DNA of 64,000 bases. Origin: Oscillospiraceae bacterium (lineage in GTDB: Bacteria; Bacillota; Clostridia; Oscillospirales; SIG627). Positions 42,173-50,194 of the stretch are shown one piece after another. The stretch's first letter is position 1. The number at the start of each line of letters is the position of its first letter. The stretch covers positions 1 to 64,000 of the forward strand of contig SVTC01000004.1 in the NCBI GenBank assembly GCA_015063985.1, given 5' to 3'. The notes beneath the pieces were generated by a model. The model was not told the DNA's origin. It ran no database searches and was given only the letters and a program-made list of their open reading frames with translations. The translations under genes and the position numbers were made by a program.

Positions 42173-42969
42173 TTTTCCTCTTCCTTTTTTTCGTTGAATT
42201 TATTAATATACTCCGAGGGCGTTATACCCTTTGATTGCTTGAATACCTTTGAAAAATACAGTGCGTCGGAAAAGCCCGAAAGCAAAGCCACGTTTTTCAC
42301 GCTTACTACGCCCTGCTCTATAAGAAAGCTGGCGTGATCCACTCTCAGCTCCCTTAAATATTCTCTGTAGCCAATACCCTTTTCCTTTTTAAATACCGTG
42401 GAAAGGTATTTGGTGTCGTAATTTATCCTGGCTGCCAGCCTTGTAAGGGAAAAGCTCTTGTCGCAAAAGCACTCGGATGTGATGGAAAGCATCTGTGCTA
42501 TCAGAGAGTTTTTCTTTTGTTGGATGGGGGTGAGGTTTGCCACGGTGTACAAAAGCACGGCTTCGCTTATAAGATCTGTGTTTTTGTCGTTGGCGGCTTT
42601 AAAGCAGGTATTCCAGAATTCCTCCAGGGGGACGGTGGGGGTGAAGATGCAATTATTATTGGAGACTCCCAGCCTTTGGAGTATTTCCCTTGCTCGCCTT
42701 CCGTTGAAGCGGATGTAGCCGTAGGCGGAGTCGGGTGCGGCATCTATGGAGAAGCTTTGGTTTTTGTCTATGACAAAGACCTCGCCTTGGGATATTTGGT
42801 GGGTGGCTGATTCCAATGTCAGCAAGGCGCTTCCGCTTAAAAGAATGTTTATAAAATATCCGCTTGCGATCTGTTGACGGCTCTGGGCGTTCTTTACCTC
42901 CAGAACAAATCTGTCGCAAATAAGATCCGCCGAGTTTGAAAAGCCAAATCGGCAAATGTTTTCACTCAT
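42163..42969 (-). CDS. AraC-family regulator
   Basis: A 268-aa regulator with a cupin sensor (GYFINILLSGSALLTLESAT, then SQGEVFVIDKNQSF) and an AraC domain (LAARINYDTKYLSTVFKKEK and VKNVALLSGFSDALYFSKVF, ending TPSEYINKFN). It overlaps the downstream phosphoesterase gene by 10 bp and is divergent from the Gfo/Idh/MocA gene at 43135. It has a good ribosome binding site (GGAGGGG). Confidence 0.9.
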   Translation of the reverse strand: MSENICRFGFSNSADLICDRFVLEVKNAQSRQQIASGYFINILLSGSALLTLESATHQISQGEVFVIDKNQSFSIDAAPDSAYGYIRFNGRRAREILQRLGVSNNNCIFTPTVPLEEFWNTCFKAANDKNTDLISEAVLLYTVANLTPIQQKKNSLIAQMLSITSECFCDKSFSLTRLAARINYDTKYLSTVFKKEKGIGYREYLRELRVDHASFLIEQGVVSVKNVALLSGFSDALYFSKVFKQSKGITPSEYINKFNEKKEEEKWK

Positions 42970-43060
42970 TGCTTCCCCTCCTTAGGGTAGATTATAAATT
43001 ATAAGCGAAAAAAAGTCAACAATAAAAGAGTTTTTTCCATATATTTATGGTGATAATCCA

Positions 43061-43089
43061 TTTACACAAGCAACAAGAAGAGATACAAT
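43061..43089 (+). promoter_or_regulatory. promoter of the oxidoreductase gene
   Basis: TTTACA (43061-43066) and TACAAT (43084-43089) are spaced 17 bp. AAGGAGA lies 6 bp before the ATG. Confidence 0.7.
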
Positions 43090-43134
43090 AACTATAGGAC
43101 GGGGACACCCGATTTCTATCTTAAGGAGACGAAT

Positions 43135-44328
43135 ATGGAAAAGAAAACTGTAAAGCTTGGACTTTTCGGTCTTGGCAGAGGATCAAGCTTTTATGACAGC
43201 ATTATGCTCAATAACGGCGAGCTTGTTGCGGTCTGCGACAAGAACGAGGAAAAGCTTAAGAAGGCAAAGGAAAAGCTGGGAGAGGGACTTTTGACCTTTA
43301 CCGATTTCGATGAGTTTTTGGATAAGGGCGGAATGGATGCGGTGTTTTTGTGCAATTATTTCCACGAGCACGCATACTACGCCATAAAGGCGCTGGAGAA
43401 AAATATCCACGTTCTCTCGGAGTGCTGCTCCAACGGCACTATGGCAGAGGGTGTTGCCCTTGTAAGGGCCGCTGAAAAGAGCAAGGCGTTTTATATGCTC
43501 AGTGAAAACTATCCGTTTATGACCTTCAACAGAGAGCTTAAGAGAGTATACGACGGCGGAACTCTGGGCGATTTTCTCTATGCCGAGGGTGAATACAACC
43601 ATCCTATGGATTGGCAGGATATAGATAGCGTTAAGGGCTTGAGACCCTATCCCACCCATTGGAGGTGTATGCTTCCCAGAGCGTATTATATCACTCACTC
43701 TCTTGCACCTCTTATGTATATCACCGGCTCACGCCCCACAAGGGTGACCGCTATGCCCGTATATAAGAAGAACACAATGCCCTCCAGCGGTATTTTCGGA
43801 AACGTTAACGACCTTGCCGCAATAATCACCTGCCTTAACGATGATGATACCGTTTACAAGGTAACGGGCTGCGCCGCCTTCGGCGCTCACAGTAATTCCT
43901 ACAGGATCTGCGGAACAAAGGGTCAGGCGGAGAATCTCAGAGGCAAGAGCGGAGAGGTGATGGTCCGTTATAACGACTGGAACGTACCCGAGGGAATGGA
44001 AAACAAAAACGGATATATGCCCGATCTTAAGGATGAGGACGAGGAGCTTATCAAAAAAGCGGGTCACGGCGGCGGAGACTTTTTGGTTATCAGAGAGTTC
44101 TTCAGATGTATCAGAGAGAATAAAAAGCCCATTATGGACGAGTACTTTGCAACCACCTGCGCAAGCGTGGGTATCCTCGGTCACAGAAGCCTTCTTGAAA
44201 GGGGTACGCCCTACGATATTCCCGATTTCAGAAAGCAATCCGACCGTAAGCTTTATGAAAACGATCACATCACACCATTCTACGGAAGCGACGGAAGCGA
44301 GCCTACGATAGACTGCTGCTCCCATTAA
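43135..44328 (+). CDS. Gfo/Idh/MocA-family oxidoreductase
   Basis: A 397-aa NAD(P)-dependent sugar or inositol dehydrogenase-type enzyme. The Rossmann fold begins KLGLFGLGRGSSF; FLCNYFHEH and EKNIHVLSE are the usual core segments, the latter with asparagine where many members have EKP. HPMDW and HWRC lie in the C-terminal sheet domain. Substrate unknown. It is monocistronic, divergent from the AraC-phosphoesterase operon and ended by a terminator. Confidence 0.85.
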   Translation: MEKKTVKLGLFGLGRGSSFYDSIMLNNGELVAVCDKNEEKLKKAKEKLGEGLLTFTDFDEFLDKGGMDAVFLCNYFHEHAYYAIKALEKNIHVLSECCSNGTMAEGVALVRAAEKSKAFYMLSENYPFMTFNRELKRVYDGGTLGDFLYAEGEYNHPMDWQDIDSVKGLRPYPTHWRCMLPRAYYITHSLAPLMYITGSRPTRVTAMPVYKKNTMPSSGIFGNVNDLAAIITCLNDDDTVYKVTGCAAFGAHSNSYRICGTKGQAENLRGKSGEVMVRYNDWNVPEGMENKNGYMPDLKDEDEELIKKAGHGGGDFLVIREFFRCIRENKKPIMDEYFATTCASVGILGHRSLLERGTPYDIPDFRKQSDRKLYENDHITPFYGSDGSEPTIDCCSH

Positions 44329-44346
44329 ATAGCAGATAAATTCTTG

Positions 44347-44380
44347 ACGGTATGGTCCCAAAGGGAGCATACCGTTTTCA
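44347..44380 (+). terminator. terminator after oxidoreductase gene
   Basis: ACGGTATGGTCCC can pair with GGGAGCATACCGT with one internal mismatch and is followed by TTTCATTT. Confidence 0.7.
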
Positions 44381-44423
44381 TTTGCGAGGTTAAAAAATAA
44401 ACAAAAATATTTTCAAAAAGGTA

Positions 44424-44452
44424 TTGACAAATCACCTTAGATGTGCTAAAAT
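44424..44452 (+). promoter_or_regulatory. tRNA-Gln promoter
   Basis: TTGACA (44424-44429) and TAAAAT (44447-44452) are spaced 17 bp, with the tRNA beginning 24 bp later. Confidence 0.85.
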
Positions 44453-44475
44453 ACCGTCTGTTGAAAATAATCCAT

Positions 44476-44549
44476 TGGGGATTTGTGTAATGGCAGCACG
44501 ACAGACTCTGACTCTGTTTGTGAGGGTTCAAATCCTTCATCCCCAGCCA
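44476..44549 (+). tRNA. tRNA-Gln (anticodon CTG)
   Basis: A 74-nt tRNA with encoded CCA. The acceptor stem TGGGGAT pairs with ATCCCCA, with G as discriminator. The D arm uses GTG and CAC. The anticodon stem ACAGA/TCTGT encloses the loop CTCTGAC, giving anticodon CTG for codon CAG. The T arm is GAGGG-TTCAAAT-CCTTC. It has its own promoter and terminator, so it is an independent unit. I see no attachment-site duplication of its 3' end nearby. Confidence 0.95.
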
Positions 44550-44604
44550 AAAAGAAACGACAATTTTCTTTCGGAAGATTGTCGTTTCTTTTTGTTCTTT
44601 TCAC
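44550..44604 (+). terminator. tRNA-Gln terminator
   Basis: AAAAAGAAACGACAAT pairs with ATTGTCGTTTCTTTTT around TTTCTTTCGGAAG. The 11-base ATTGTCGTTTC recurs at 44638, followed by a purine-rich stretch complementary to the pyrimidine-rich 44604-44636, so a second, imperfect hairpin is possible up to about 44685. Confidence 0.85.
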
Positions 44605-44753
44605 TTTTCTCTTTTCGTTCTTCTCTCTTCTCTCAAATTGTCGTTTCCAGAGAAAAGATAAGAGAGAAAAAAGAAGAGAAAAGGTAGCTTTGCTCCGCAA
44701 AGCATTGATTTGAATAACTAATTATGATATAATACATTCAGAGGTGATGATGA

Positions 44754-44969
44754 ATGAACAGTCCGTTACATGAAAAATCTCTCGATTTTGCAACACAAAT
44801 CGTATTGTTTTATGAAGAGTTTTCCAAATCAAAAAAAGATACAACTATCGCCAAACAATTACTTCGCTCTGCAACAAGCATAGGTGCAAATATTGCCGAA
44901 AGCAAATACGCCCACGGTCGCGCCGATTTTATTGCCAAGCTTGAAATTGCACTCAAAGAAACAAATTAA
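44754..44969 (+). pseudogene. truncated four-helix-bundle protein gene
   Basis: Seventy-one codons match the first part of the four-helix-bundle (23S rRNA intervening-sequence-type) protein family: KSLDFATQIVLFYEEFSKSK, LLRSATSIGANIAES and ADFIAKLEIALKETN. Family members are about 115-120 residues, so the last two helices are missing. The stop is followed in the same frame by the end of an unrelated membrane protein, which shows a deletion junction at about 44966. Whether a stable peptide is made is unknown. Confidence 0.75.
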
Positions 44970-45125
44970 ACGAGCAAGTGGCTTGGGATTATCGCTTTAC
45001 TGTGTGGTGTAGCACTACTTGTAGGTATTATCTTGGCTTTTGTAAATATATCGATGACCTCAATTGTTATGATAGCATTGGGAGGTATGTTTGGTATTTT
45101 TGTTTTTAAGCTGTTTTCTTACTGA
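44970..45125 (+). pseudogene. membrane-protein 3' remnant
   Basis: Directly after the stop of the truncated gene, the same frame runs open for 51 codons as SKWLGIIALLCGVALLVGII and SMTSIVMIALGGMFGIFVFK, two strongly hydrophobic segments, ending SY and TGA. There is no start codon with a ribosome binding site. It reads as the C-terminal end of a small integral membrane protein whose 5' part was deleted. Confidence 0.6.
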
Positions 45126-45214
45126 AAAAAGCAGGGCTTTTGCGTTTGATTTTACAAAAAACGAAAGAGCTCGAATTTATACGAAAAACAGAAAAATTTT
45201 TTCCCATAATTAAA

Positions 45215-45243
45215 TTGACATTGTTATTAAATCGTGGTACAAT
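45215..45243 (+). promoter_or_regulatory. promoter of surface-protein gene
   Basis: TTGACA (45215-45220) and TACAAT (45238-45243) are spaced 17 bp; AAGGAGG precedes the ATG at 45322. Confidence 0.8.
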
Positions 45244-45321
45244 AAAGCTTGTAAGGTTTATTTGGCAAGGTATTGGGAGTGATCTGCTTATACCTGTCGC
45301 TATCAACAAGGAGGATCTGGT

Positions 45322-46602
45322 ATGAAAAAACTTCTATCTGTATTTTTTGTTTTGACTGTTGTCAGTTGTATGCTTTATGTTTGTATACCGTCGGTCTGCG
45401 CTGCAGAAAGTGATAGTTATTACTACTATAATGTCAAGGTTACCACAAAAATTGAGGGAGATATCCCTTCCGAAGCATTTATTTTCTATTACAGCCTTCA
45501 CGGTGTTAATCAGTCAAATCACCATATTCCTCTTGATGCTTGTGGTATAGATGGAAATTCAAGTAATACCTTTGGCGTAAGCTTTCAGGCGGGAGTCACC
45601 GAACAAACCAACGTGCTTACCTATCGCAGCGAGAATCCGGTAATTGGCGCCAGATTTCTTCAGGAGGGCTTTTCCTCAACGGCTTTTACCGCTGAAGAAG
45701 GTCAATACTACCTTGAGTTCCCCGAACAGACTCAGCAACCCGGAATTGAAAACGCCATGAATATTGAACAAATGTGCCTGATCGAAGGCTTTGAGGTCGG
45801 CGGAAAGCCTATTCTGTCGGAGCTTAGAATTCCAAGCTTCACCGTAAAACACAATGCGCCACCCATGTTTTTCGGAGTAGAGGATGGCGGTGAGTATTTC
45901 ACTACTCATAAGGTACGGGTACAGGATGCAGATCTGGTGTCCGTAATGCTTGACGACGAGCCGGTTGAGTTCGAAAACGGTGAGGCACTGATCACCATAC
46001 CGGGAGATACGAATAAAAGATACACAATTACTGCAAAGGATGCTGCCCAGACTACTTGTCAACTGACCGTTACAATGCACGAGCTAAGCGAGCTTATGGC
46101 ACTTGTGTCCGAGATAAATGAAAAAAATGTAAAAGCAGAGCAAGAAATCGCCATCCTGGCGACACTTGGAAAAGTCGAAACAGTAATCGAACAGGAGCCG
46201 GATGCCTCTGCCGAGGAAAAAGCCAGTCTCGATACGATGAAGAAGAAGCTGGAGATCCTTCTTTCCCGCATTGACGAGGCAACAGTTTATAAAAACAGTG
46301 AAAATGTCGAGAAGACTGAAGGCATCACAGCAGATAATGTGAAGCTTGAAGATAAAGAAATACTGGAAAAAGCGTCATCCGACCTTAAAAAAGCACTGGA
46401 AGAATACGGCGGAAATTACAGTGATTCCGAAAAGGAAGAGCTGCAGAAAGAGTTGACACGCATCAGCGATGCACTCAAGGCAATCGAGGAAATGGCTACA
46501 CAATCACCCGAGACCGGGGATAACTACAATATCACTATGTGGCTTACGTTGATTATGTTGTCAGGAGCCGCTATAGTTACGTTCACACGTAAGATTGCAT
46601 AA
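45322..46602 (+). CDS. sortase-anchored surface protein
   Basis: A 426-aa secreted protein. A signal peptide (MKKLLSVFFVLTVVSCMLYV, cleavage near SVCA/AES) is followed by beta-rich domains, including one with Ig-like strands (YFTTHKVRVQDADLVSVML, then GDTNKRYTITAKDAAQTTCQ). An acidic coiled-coil stretch at about 255-385 follows (EINEKNVKAEQEIAILATLG). The C-terminal sorting signal is SPETGD, then the hydrophobic MWLTLIMLSGAAIVTF and RKIA. Sortase would attach it to the wall peptidoglycan. The sequence between the sorting signal and the Ig-like part resembles a wall-spanning stalk. Ligand unknown. Confidence 0.82.
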   Translation: MKKLLSVFFVLTVVSCMLYVCIPSVCAAESDSYYYYNVKVTTKIEGDIPSEAFIFYYSLHGVNQSNHHIPLDACGIDGNSSNTFGVSFQAGVTEQTNVLTYRSENPVIGARFLQEGFSSTAFTAEEGQYYLEFPEQTQQPGIENAMNIEQMCLIEGFEVGGKPILSELRIPSFTVKHNAPPMFFGVEDGGEYFTTHKVRVQDADLVSVMLDDEPVEFENGEALITIPGDTNKRYTITAKDAAQTTCQLTVTMHELSELMALVSEINEKNVKAEQEIAILATLGKVETVIEQEPDASAEEKASLDTMKKKLEILLSRIDEATVYKNSENVEKTEGITADNVKLEDKEILEKASSDLKKALEEYGGNYSDSEKEELQKELTRISDALKAIEEMATQSPETGDNYNITMWLTLIMLSGAAIVTFTRKIA

Positions 46603-46887
46603 AAATGCCTTGCTTCCCAAAATGGGAACGGGTGATCTCTCAAATCAGAGCGCAAGTAAAGAATTAAAAACAGTATCGGAAGAGCCGGAAACCACCAAAA
46701 CTCCTCCTTCGTAAGAAGGGGGAGTTTTGCTTCTTCACTATTACCTACTCACCTATCACCCTTCTCCTTCGAAGCTTGTCGATTGGGAAATAAGCAATTG
46801 CGAATAATGAAGAAGTAAAGGTATCCGATTGAGGATGATCCCTATCTATACGCGAGAGCTTGATTTCATACGGGAAACAGAAATATA
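46603..46887. other. gene-poor spacer with coding debris
   Basis: This stretch holds a terminator and two pieces of possible coding debris. One open frame encodes GTGDLSNQSASKELKTVSEE and runs into the terminator. Another at 46835-46888 encodes MIPIYTRELDFIRETEI, similar to KELEFIRKTEK at 45164-45196. I see no intact gene. Confidence 0.4.
46697..46731 (+). terminator. terminator after surface-protein gene
   Basis: AAAACTCCTCCTTC pairs with GAAGGGGGAGTTTT (one mismatch) around GTAA, followed by GCTTCTTC. The T tail is poor. Confidence 0.6.
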
Positions 46888-46930
46888 GCCTAAGATCATT
46901 TGGTTTTTCTTGATCTTAGGCTTTTTTGTT
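46888..46930. terminator. hairpin at the 3' end of P1B-ATPase gene
   Basis: A perfect 11-bp stem, GCCTAAGATCA with TGATCTTAGGC, is followed by TTTTTTG on the plus strand. It lies just downstream of the stop of the minus-strand ATPase gene, so it can act in both directions. Confidence 0.88.
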
Positions 46931-48812
46931 ATGATTTTTTTACAAATGAAGTGCGAATTGCGTTTAGCACGGCAAGTACCATTACACCGACGTCGGCAAA
47001 AATGGCGATCCACATATCAGCCGCACCCAAACAAACGAAAACCAGTGAGAGCAGCTTAATGCTTATTGCAAAGCCGATATTCTGATGCACTATCCTCAAG
47101 CACCTTCGGGAGATCCTGATAGCCTTTGCTATCTTCAAGGGATCATCGTCCATCAAAACAACGTCGGCGGCTTCAATGGCCGCATCAGAGCCGATGGCGC
47201 CCATAGCTATACCTATATCCGCGCGGGACAGTACAGGTGCGTCGTTGATGCCGTCTCCCACAAAGGCAAGCTTTGTTTTCTTGGACTTGGCGCAAATTAG
47301 CTCCTCAAGCTTGGAGACCTTTTCGTGGGGTAAGAGCTCGCTGTAAGTCTTGTCGATACCAAGGGAATCGGCAACCTCATCGGCTGCGGCTTTGGAATCA
47401 CCGGTGAGCATGACCGTCTTTTTTATGCCCAACTTTTTTAGCTCCGAGATGGCTTTGGCAGAGGAGGGCTTGAGCACGTCGGAGATGACGACGCAGCCTG
47501 CGTATTCGTTATCGATGGCAATATGTACGACGGTTCCGACGTCGGTGCAAGCAACGTGGGCAATACCGAGAGTTTCCATCAGCTTGTCGTTTCCCACGGC
47601 GACAGAACGTCCGTCAACAATGGCAGTTACGCCGTTGCCGCTTGTCTCTTTTATTTCATTGACTCTGCTTCGGTCAAGCGTTGAGCCGTAGGCGCGTTGC
47701 AGACCTTTGGCAATGGGGTGAGAGGAAGCAATTTCGGCGAGGGCGGCATATTCGATCAGCTTATCCCTTGAAAGCTTGTTGGGATAGATGGCGGTAACCT
47801 CAAACACGCCGCGAGTCAGCGTACCCGTTTTATCAAGCACCACGTGATCGGTTTGCGCCAAAGCCTCCAGATAATTTGATCCCTTGACAAGAATACCCTC
47901 CTTGCTTGCTCCGCCGATAGCGGCAAAGAAGCTGAGAGGAATGCTGATGACCAGAGCGCAGGGACAGCTTGCTACAAGAAAGCTCAGTGCACGGTAGATC
48001 CATTCGCTCCAATTCCCGGAGCCCTCCAAAAACAACACGGTGAAAAGCGGCGGAATGACCGACAGTGCCAAAGCACTGAAGCAAACGGCGGGGGTATATA
48101 TTTTGGCAAATCGGGAAATGAAATTCTCGGATCTTGATTTACGGGAGCTTGCGTTTTCCACAAGGTCGAGGATCTTCGATGCCGTGGATTCGCCGAATTC
48201 CTTCGTGGTGCGTATTTTCAAAACTCCGCTTACGTTGATACACCCGCTTAGGACCTCGTCCCCTTCACTTACGTCATGGGGGAGGCTTTCTCCTGTAAGT
48301 GCACTTGTATTCAAGGAAGAGCATCCCTCGATAACGATGCCGTCAATGGGGATCTTCTCTCCGGGCTGAACCGTAATGACCGTTCCGATGGCAAGCTCAT
48401 CGGGAGAGACCATTTTCAGCTCGCCTCCTTCCTCGACGTTGGCGTGATCGGGACGGATATCCATAAGCTCGCTGATGCTTCGGCGGCTCTTGCCCACGGC
48501 ATAGCTCTGGAATAGCTCTCCCACCTGATAAAACAGCATAACGGCAATTGCTTCAACGTAATCGCCGTTTTCCGCTGCTCCGATGATCATCGCACCAATG
48601 GTGGCGGTAGCCATCAAAAAGCTTTCGTTAAATACCTGACGGTTAAGAATGCCCTTTACGGCTTTTTTAAGAATGTCGTAGCCTATGATAAGGTATGGGA
48701 TCAAGTACAGAATAAAGCGCGCTGCCCCCTCTATGGGAAGGAAGGCCAAGCCGATCATCAGCGCTGATGAAAGGATGATCCTTACGAGCATCTTTTTTTG
48801 CTTTTTAGTCAT
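46929..48812 (-). CDS. Zn/Cd/Pb-type P1B-ATPase
   Basis: A 627-aa heavy-metal efflux ATPase. The actuator motif TGES is at 173-176, the membrane CPC at 283-285, the phosphorylation site DKTGT at 327-331, HP in ASSHPIAKG, and the hinge GDGINDAP near 540. The last helix has ADVGVMVLAVLNA, typical of the P1B-2 (zinc/cadmium/lead) group. The N-terminal metal-binding domain found in most relatives is absent; a free-standing one is encoded just upstream at 48887. It would export excess divalent metal from the cytoplasm, under control of the adjacent ArsR-AraC regulator. Confidence 0.93.
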   Translation of the reverse strand: MTKKQKKMLVRIILSSALMIGLAFLPIEGAARFILYLIPYLIIGYDILKKAVKGILNRQVFNESFLMATATIGAMIIGAAENGDYVEAIAVMLFYQVGELFQSYAVGKSRRSISELMDIRPDHANVEEGGELKMVSPDELAIGTVITVQPGEKIPIDGIVIEGCSSLNTSALTGESLPHDVSEGDEVLSGCINVSGVLKIRTTKEFGESTASKILDLVENASSRKSRSENFISRFAKIYTPAVCFSALALSVIPPLFTVLFLEGSGNWSEWIYRALSFLVASCPCALVISIPLSFFAAIGGASKEGILVKGSNYLEALAQTDHVVLDKTGTLTRGVFEVTAIYPNKLSRDKLIEYAALAEIASSHPIAKGLQRAYGSTLDRSRVNEIKETSGNGVTAIVDGRSVAVGNDKLMETLGIAHVACTDVGTVVHIAIDNEYAGCVVISDVLKPSSAKAISELKKLGIKKTVMLTGDSKAAADEVADSLGIDKTYSELLPHEKVSKLEELICAKSKKTKLAFVGDGINDAPVLSRADIGIAMGAIGSDAAIEAADVVLMDDDPLKIAKAIRISRRCLRIVHQNIGFAISIKLLSLVFVCLGAADMWIAIFADVGVMVLAVLNAIRTSFVKKS

Positions 48813-48886
48813 TTATGCTCCTTTCATGGAAAAGGCCGTCGTGATCAACCTTGAGATCGCCGACACCGTACCCCCGATCAAGTGAG

Positions 48887-49105
48887 TTAAAAATAGATCT
48901 CGCAGTCGTCCTCGACCCTTTTACAGCTTTTAAGAACCGTTTTCATTACGGCTTTTTCGTCGGCGCTCTCTTCAAATTCCACGGTCATTTTTTGGGTCAT
49001 AAAATTTACGACCGCCTTATTAACGCCCGCCGTTTTGTTTGCGGCATCCTCCATTTTCAATGCGCAATTGGCGCAATCGACTTCTATCTTATAGGTTTTC
49101 TTCAT
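48887..49105 (-). CDS. free-standing heavy-metal-binding (HMA) domain protein
   Basis: A 72-aa ferredoxin-like HMA domain: KIEVDCANCALKMEDAANKT with the CxxC pair, an 'AVVNFMTQKMTVEF' strand, and a C-terminal DDCEIYF with another cysteine. It corresponds to the N-terminal domain that P1B-ATPases usually carry fused. It precedes the ATPase gene by 74 bp on the same strand, so it probably delivers metal to, or regulates, the truncated pump. Confidence 0.88.
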   Translation of the reverse strand: MKKTYKIEVDCANCALKMEDAANKTAGVNKAVVNFMTQKMTVEFEESADEKAVMKTVLKSCKRVEDDCEIYF

Positions 49106-49151
49106 GATCGGTGCTCCTTTGGATATTTATAAGCTTTTTTGTGTTATCCGT

Positions 49152-49180
49152 ATTATATTGTACGATTAAACAAATGTCAA
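49152..49180 (-). promoter_or_regulatory. promoter of the metal-efflux operon
   Basis: On the minus strand, TTGACA (49175-49180) and TATAAT (49152-49157) are spaced 17 bp, a perfect consensus. Confidence 0.85.
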
Positions 49181-49216
49181 TATGTTGGGATAAATGACTT
49201 CTTATAGGGATAATCT

Positions 49217-49277
49217 TTTGACCAAATGGATCATTTTTGATTTTTCTGTTGAAAATTATTTGACCGAATGGTATAAT
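49217..49277 (+). promoter_or_regulatory. regulator promoter with 42-bp-spaced direct repeats
   Basis: TTGAAA (49249-49254) and TATAAT (49272-49277) are spaced 17 bp. TTTGACCAAATGG (49217-49229) and TTTGACCGAATGG (49259-49271) are direct repeats, 12/13 identical, whose starts are 42 bp apart, exactly four helical turns. The second fills the promoter spacer, so a bound protein would block RNA polymerase. Confidence 0.7.
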
Positions 49278-49299
49278 GGATCCGTTAGGAGGCGATATA

Positions 49300-50025
49300 A
49301 TGGGATTTGAGCCCTTGCCCCATGATCACGGGCATATTTGGGGAGAATTACGGCTTGAAATGCCAAGATCCGATACCTTTGAAACGGTTTCCGAGCTTAT
49401 GAAAATGATGAGTGATACCAGACGTATACAGATCTTTTGGCTTCTTTGTCACTGTGAGGAATGTGTTATCAATATATCGGCGCTTCTGGATGCAAGCAGT
49501 CCCGTTGTGTCCCATCATTTGAAGCTTTTGAAAACCTCGGGTCTTATTGTAAGCCGCCGAGAAGGAAAAGAGGTCTACTATACAGCGGCAAAGACCGTAA
49601 GAGTGCGGGTGCTTCACGGTATGATCGAGCAGATAATCGAGCTTGCCTGCCCGACGGAGCATATACTCACCGAAGAGCACGTGCAAGATCACGATTCCTT
49701 TGTACAAACGGTAAACGAGGTACACCGGCTGTTAGTAAGCGATCTGACAAGGCGGTATACCATAGAGGAGCTTTCCGTGAAATATCACATCAATCAAACC
49801 ACACTGAAGACCACCTTTAAAAGGGTGTTCGGCCAATCCATCGGCGGCTATATGAAGGAGCAACGTATAAAACGGGCAAAGGAGCTTCTTTGCTGCAGTG
49901 ATGCATCCATTGCCGAAATTGCAGGCTCTGTCGGTTACGAGAATCAAAGCAAGTTTACCGTTGCTTTTAGAAATGTAACCGGGATGCTCCCCCGCGACTA
50001 TAAGAGAGCACATAAAAAGAAATAG
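49300..50025 (+). CDS. ArsR-AraC fusion transcriptional regulator
   Basis: A 241-aa regulator with two unrelated DNA-binding parts. Residues about 30-120 form an ArsR-type winged helix (SDTRRIQIFWLLCHCEECVI, LLDASSPVVSHHLKLLKTSG, SRREGKEVYYT), including CHCEEC, a candidate metal-binding cysteine motif. Residues about 140-240 form an AraC-type double helix-turn-helix (ELSVKYHINQTTLKTTFKRV and IAEIAGSVGYENQSKFTVAF, ending LPRDYKRAHK). The N-terminus (PLPHDHGHIWGELR) has extra histidines. ATG 49300 is used because TAGGAGG precedes it. Divergent from the HMA and P1B-ATPase operon, it probably senses metal through the ArsR part. Confidence 0.85.
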   Translation: MGFEPLPHDHGHIWGELRLEMPRSDTFETVSELMKMMSDTRRIQIFWLLCHCEECVINISALLDASSPVVSHHLKLLKTSGLIVSRREGKEVYYTAAKTVRVRVLHGMIEQIIELACPTEHILTEEHVQDHDSFVQTVNEVHRLLVSDLTRRYTIEELSVKYHINQTTLKTTFKRVFGQSIGGYMKEQRIKRAKELLCCSDASIAEIAGSVGYENQSKFTVAFRNVTGMLPRDYKRAHKKK

Positions 50026-50058
50026 GCGTTATGAAGGAATGGGCTACCTTGCGCCGTC

Positions 50059-50087
50059 TTGACTTGATCTTGAGGATATGATATAAT
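50059..50087 (+). promoter_or_regulatory. promoter of flavodoxin-like gene
   Basis: TTGACT (50059-50064) and TATAAT (50082-50087) are spaced 17 bp; the leader to the chosen start codon is about 100 nt. Confidence 0.7.
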
Positions 50088-50194
50088 AATCAGGTATTTT
50101 GTATAAGGTCTGTCCGGATCACCCCGATCGCTCGGCTTGTGATATTGACCGTGAGGGGCTTAATTTGCGGATAAGGCTTAGTAAAGAGGTGGAT

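Noticed and set aside
44476-44700. tRNA-Gln as an integration site
   Set aside because: I find no duplicate of the tRNA 3' end downstream and no integrase gene, although gene fragments lie nearby.
46636-46713. Short open frame encoding GTGDLSNQSASKELKTVSEE
   Set aside because: It has no ribosome binding site and runs through a terminator hairpin; more likely the tail of a lost gene than a gene.
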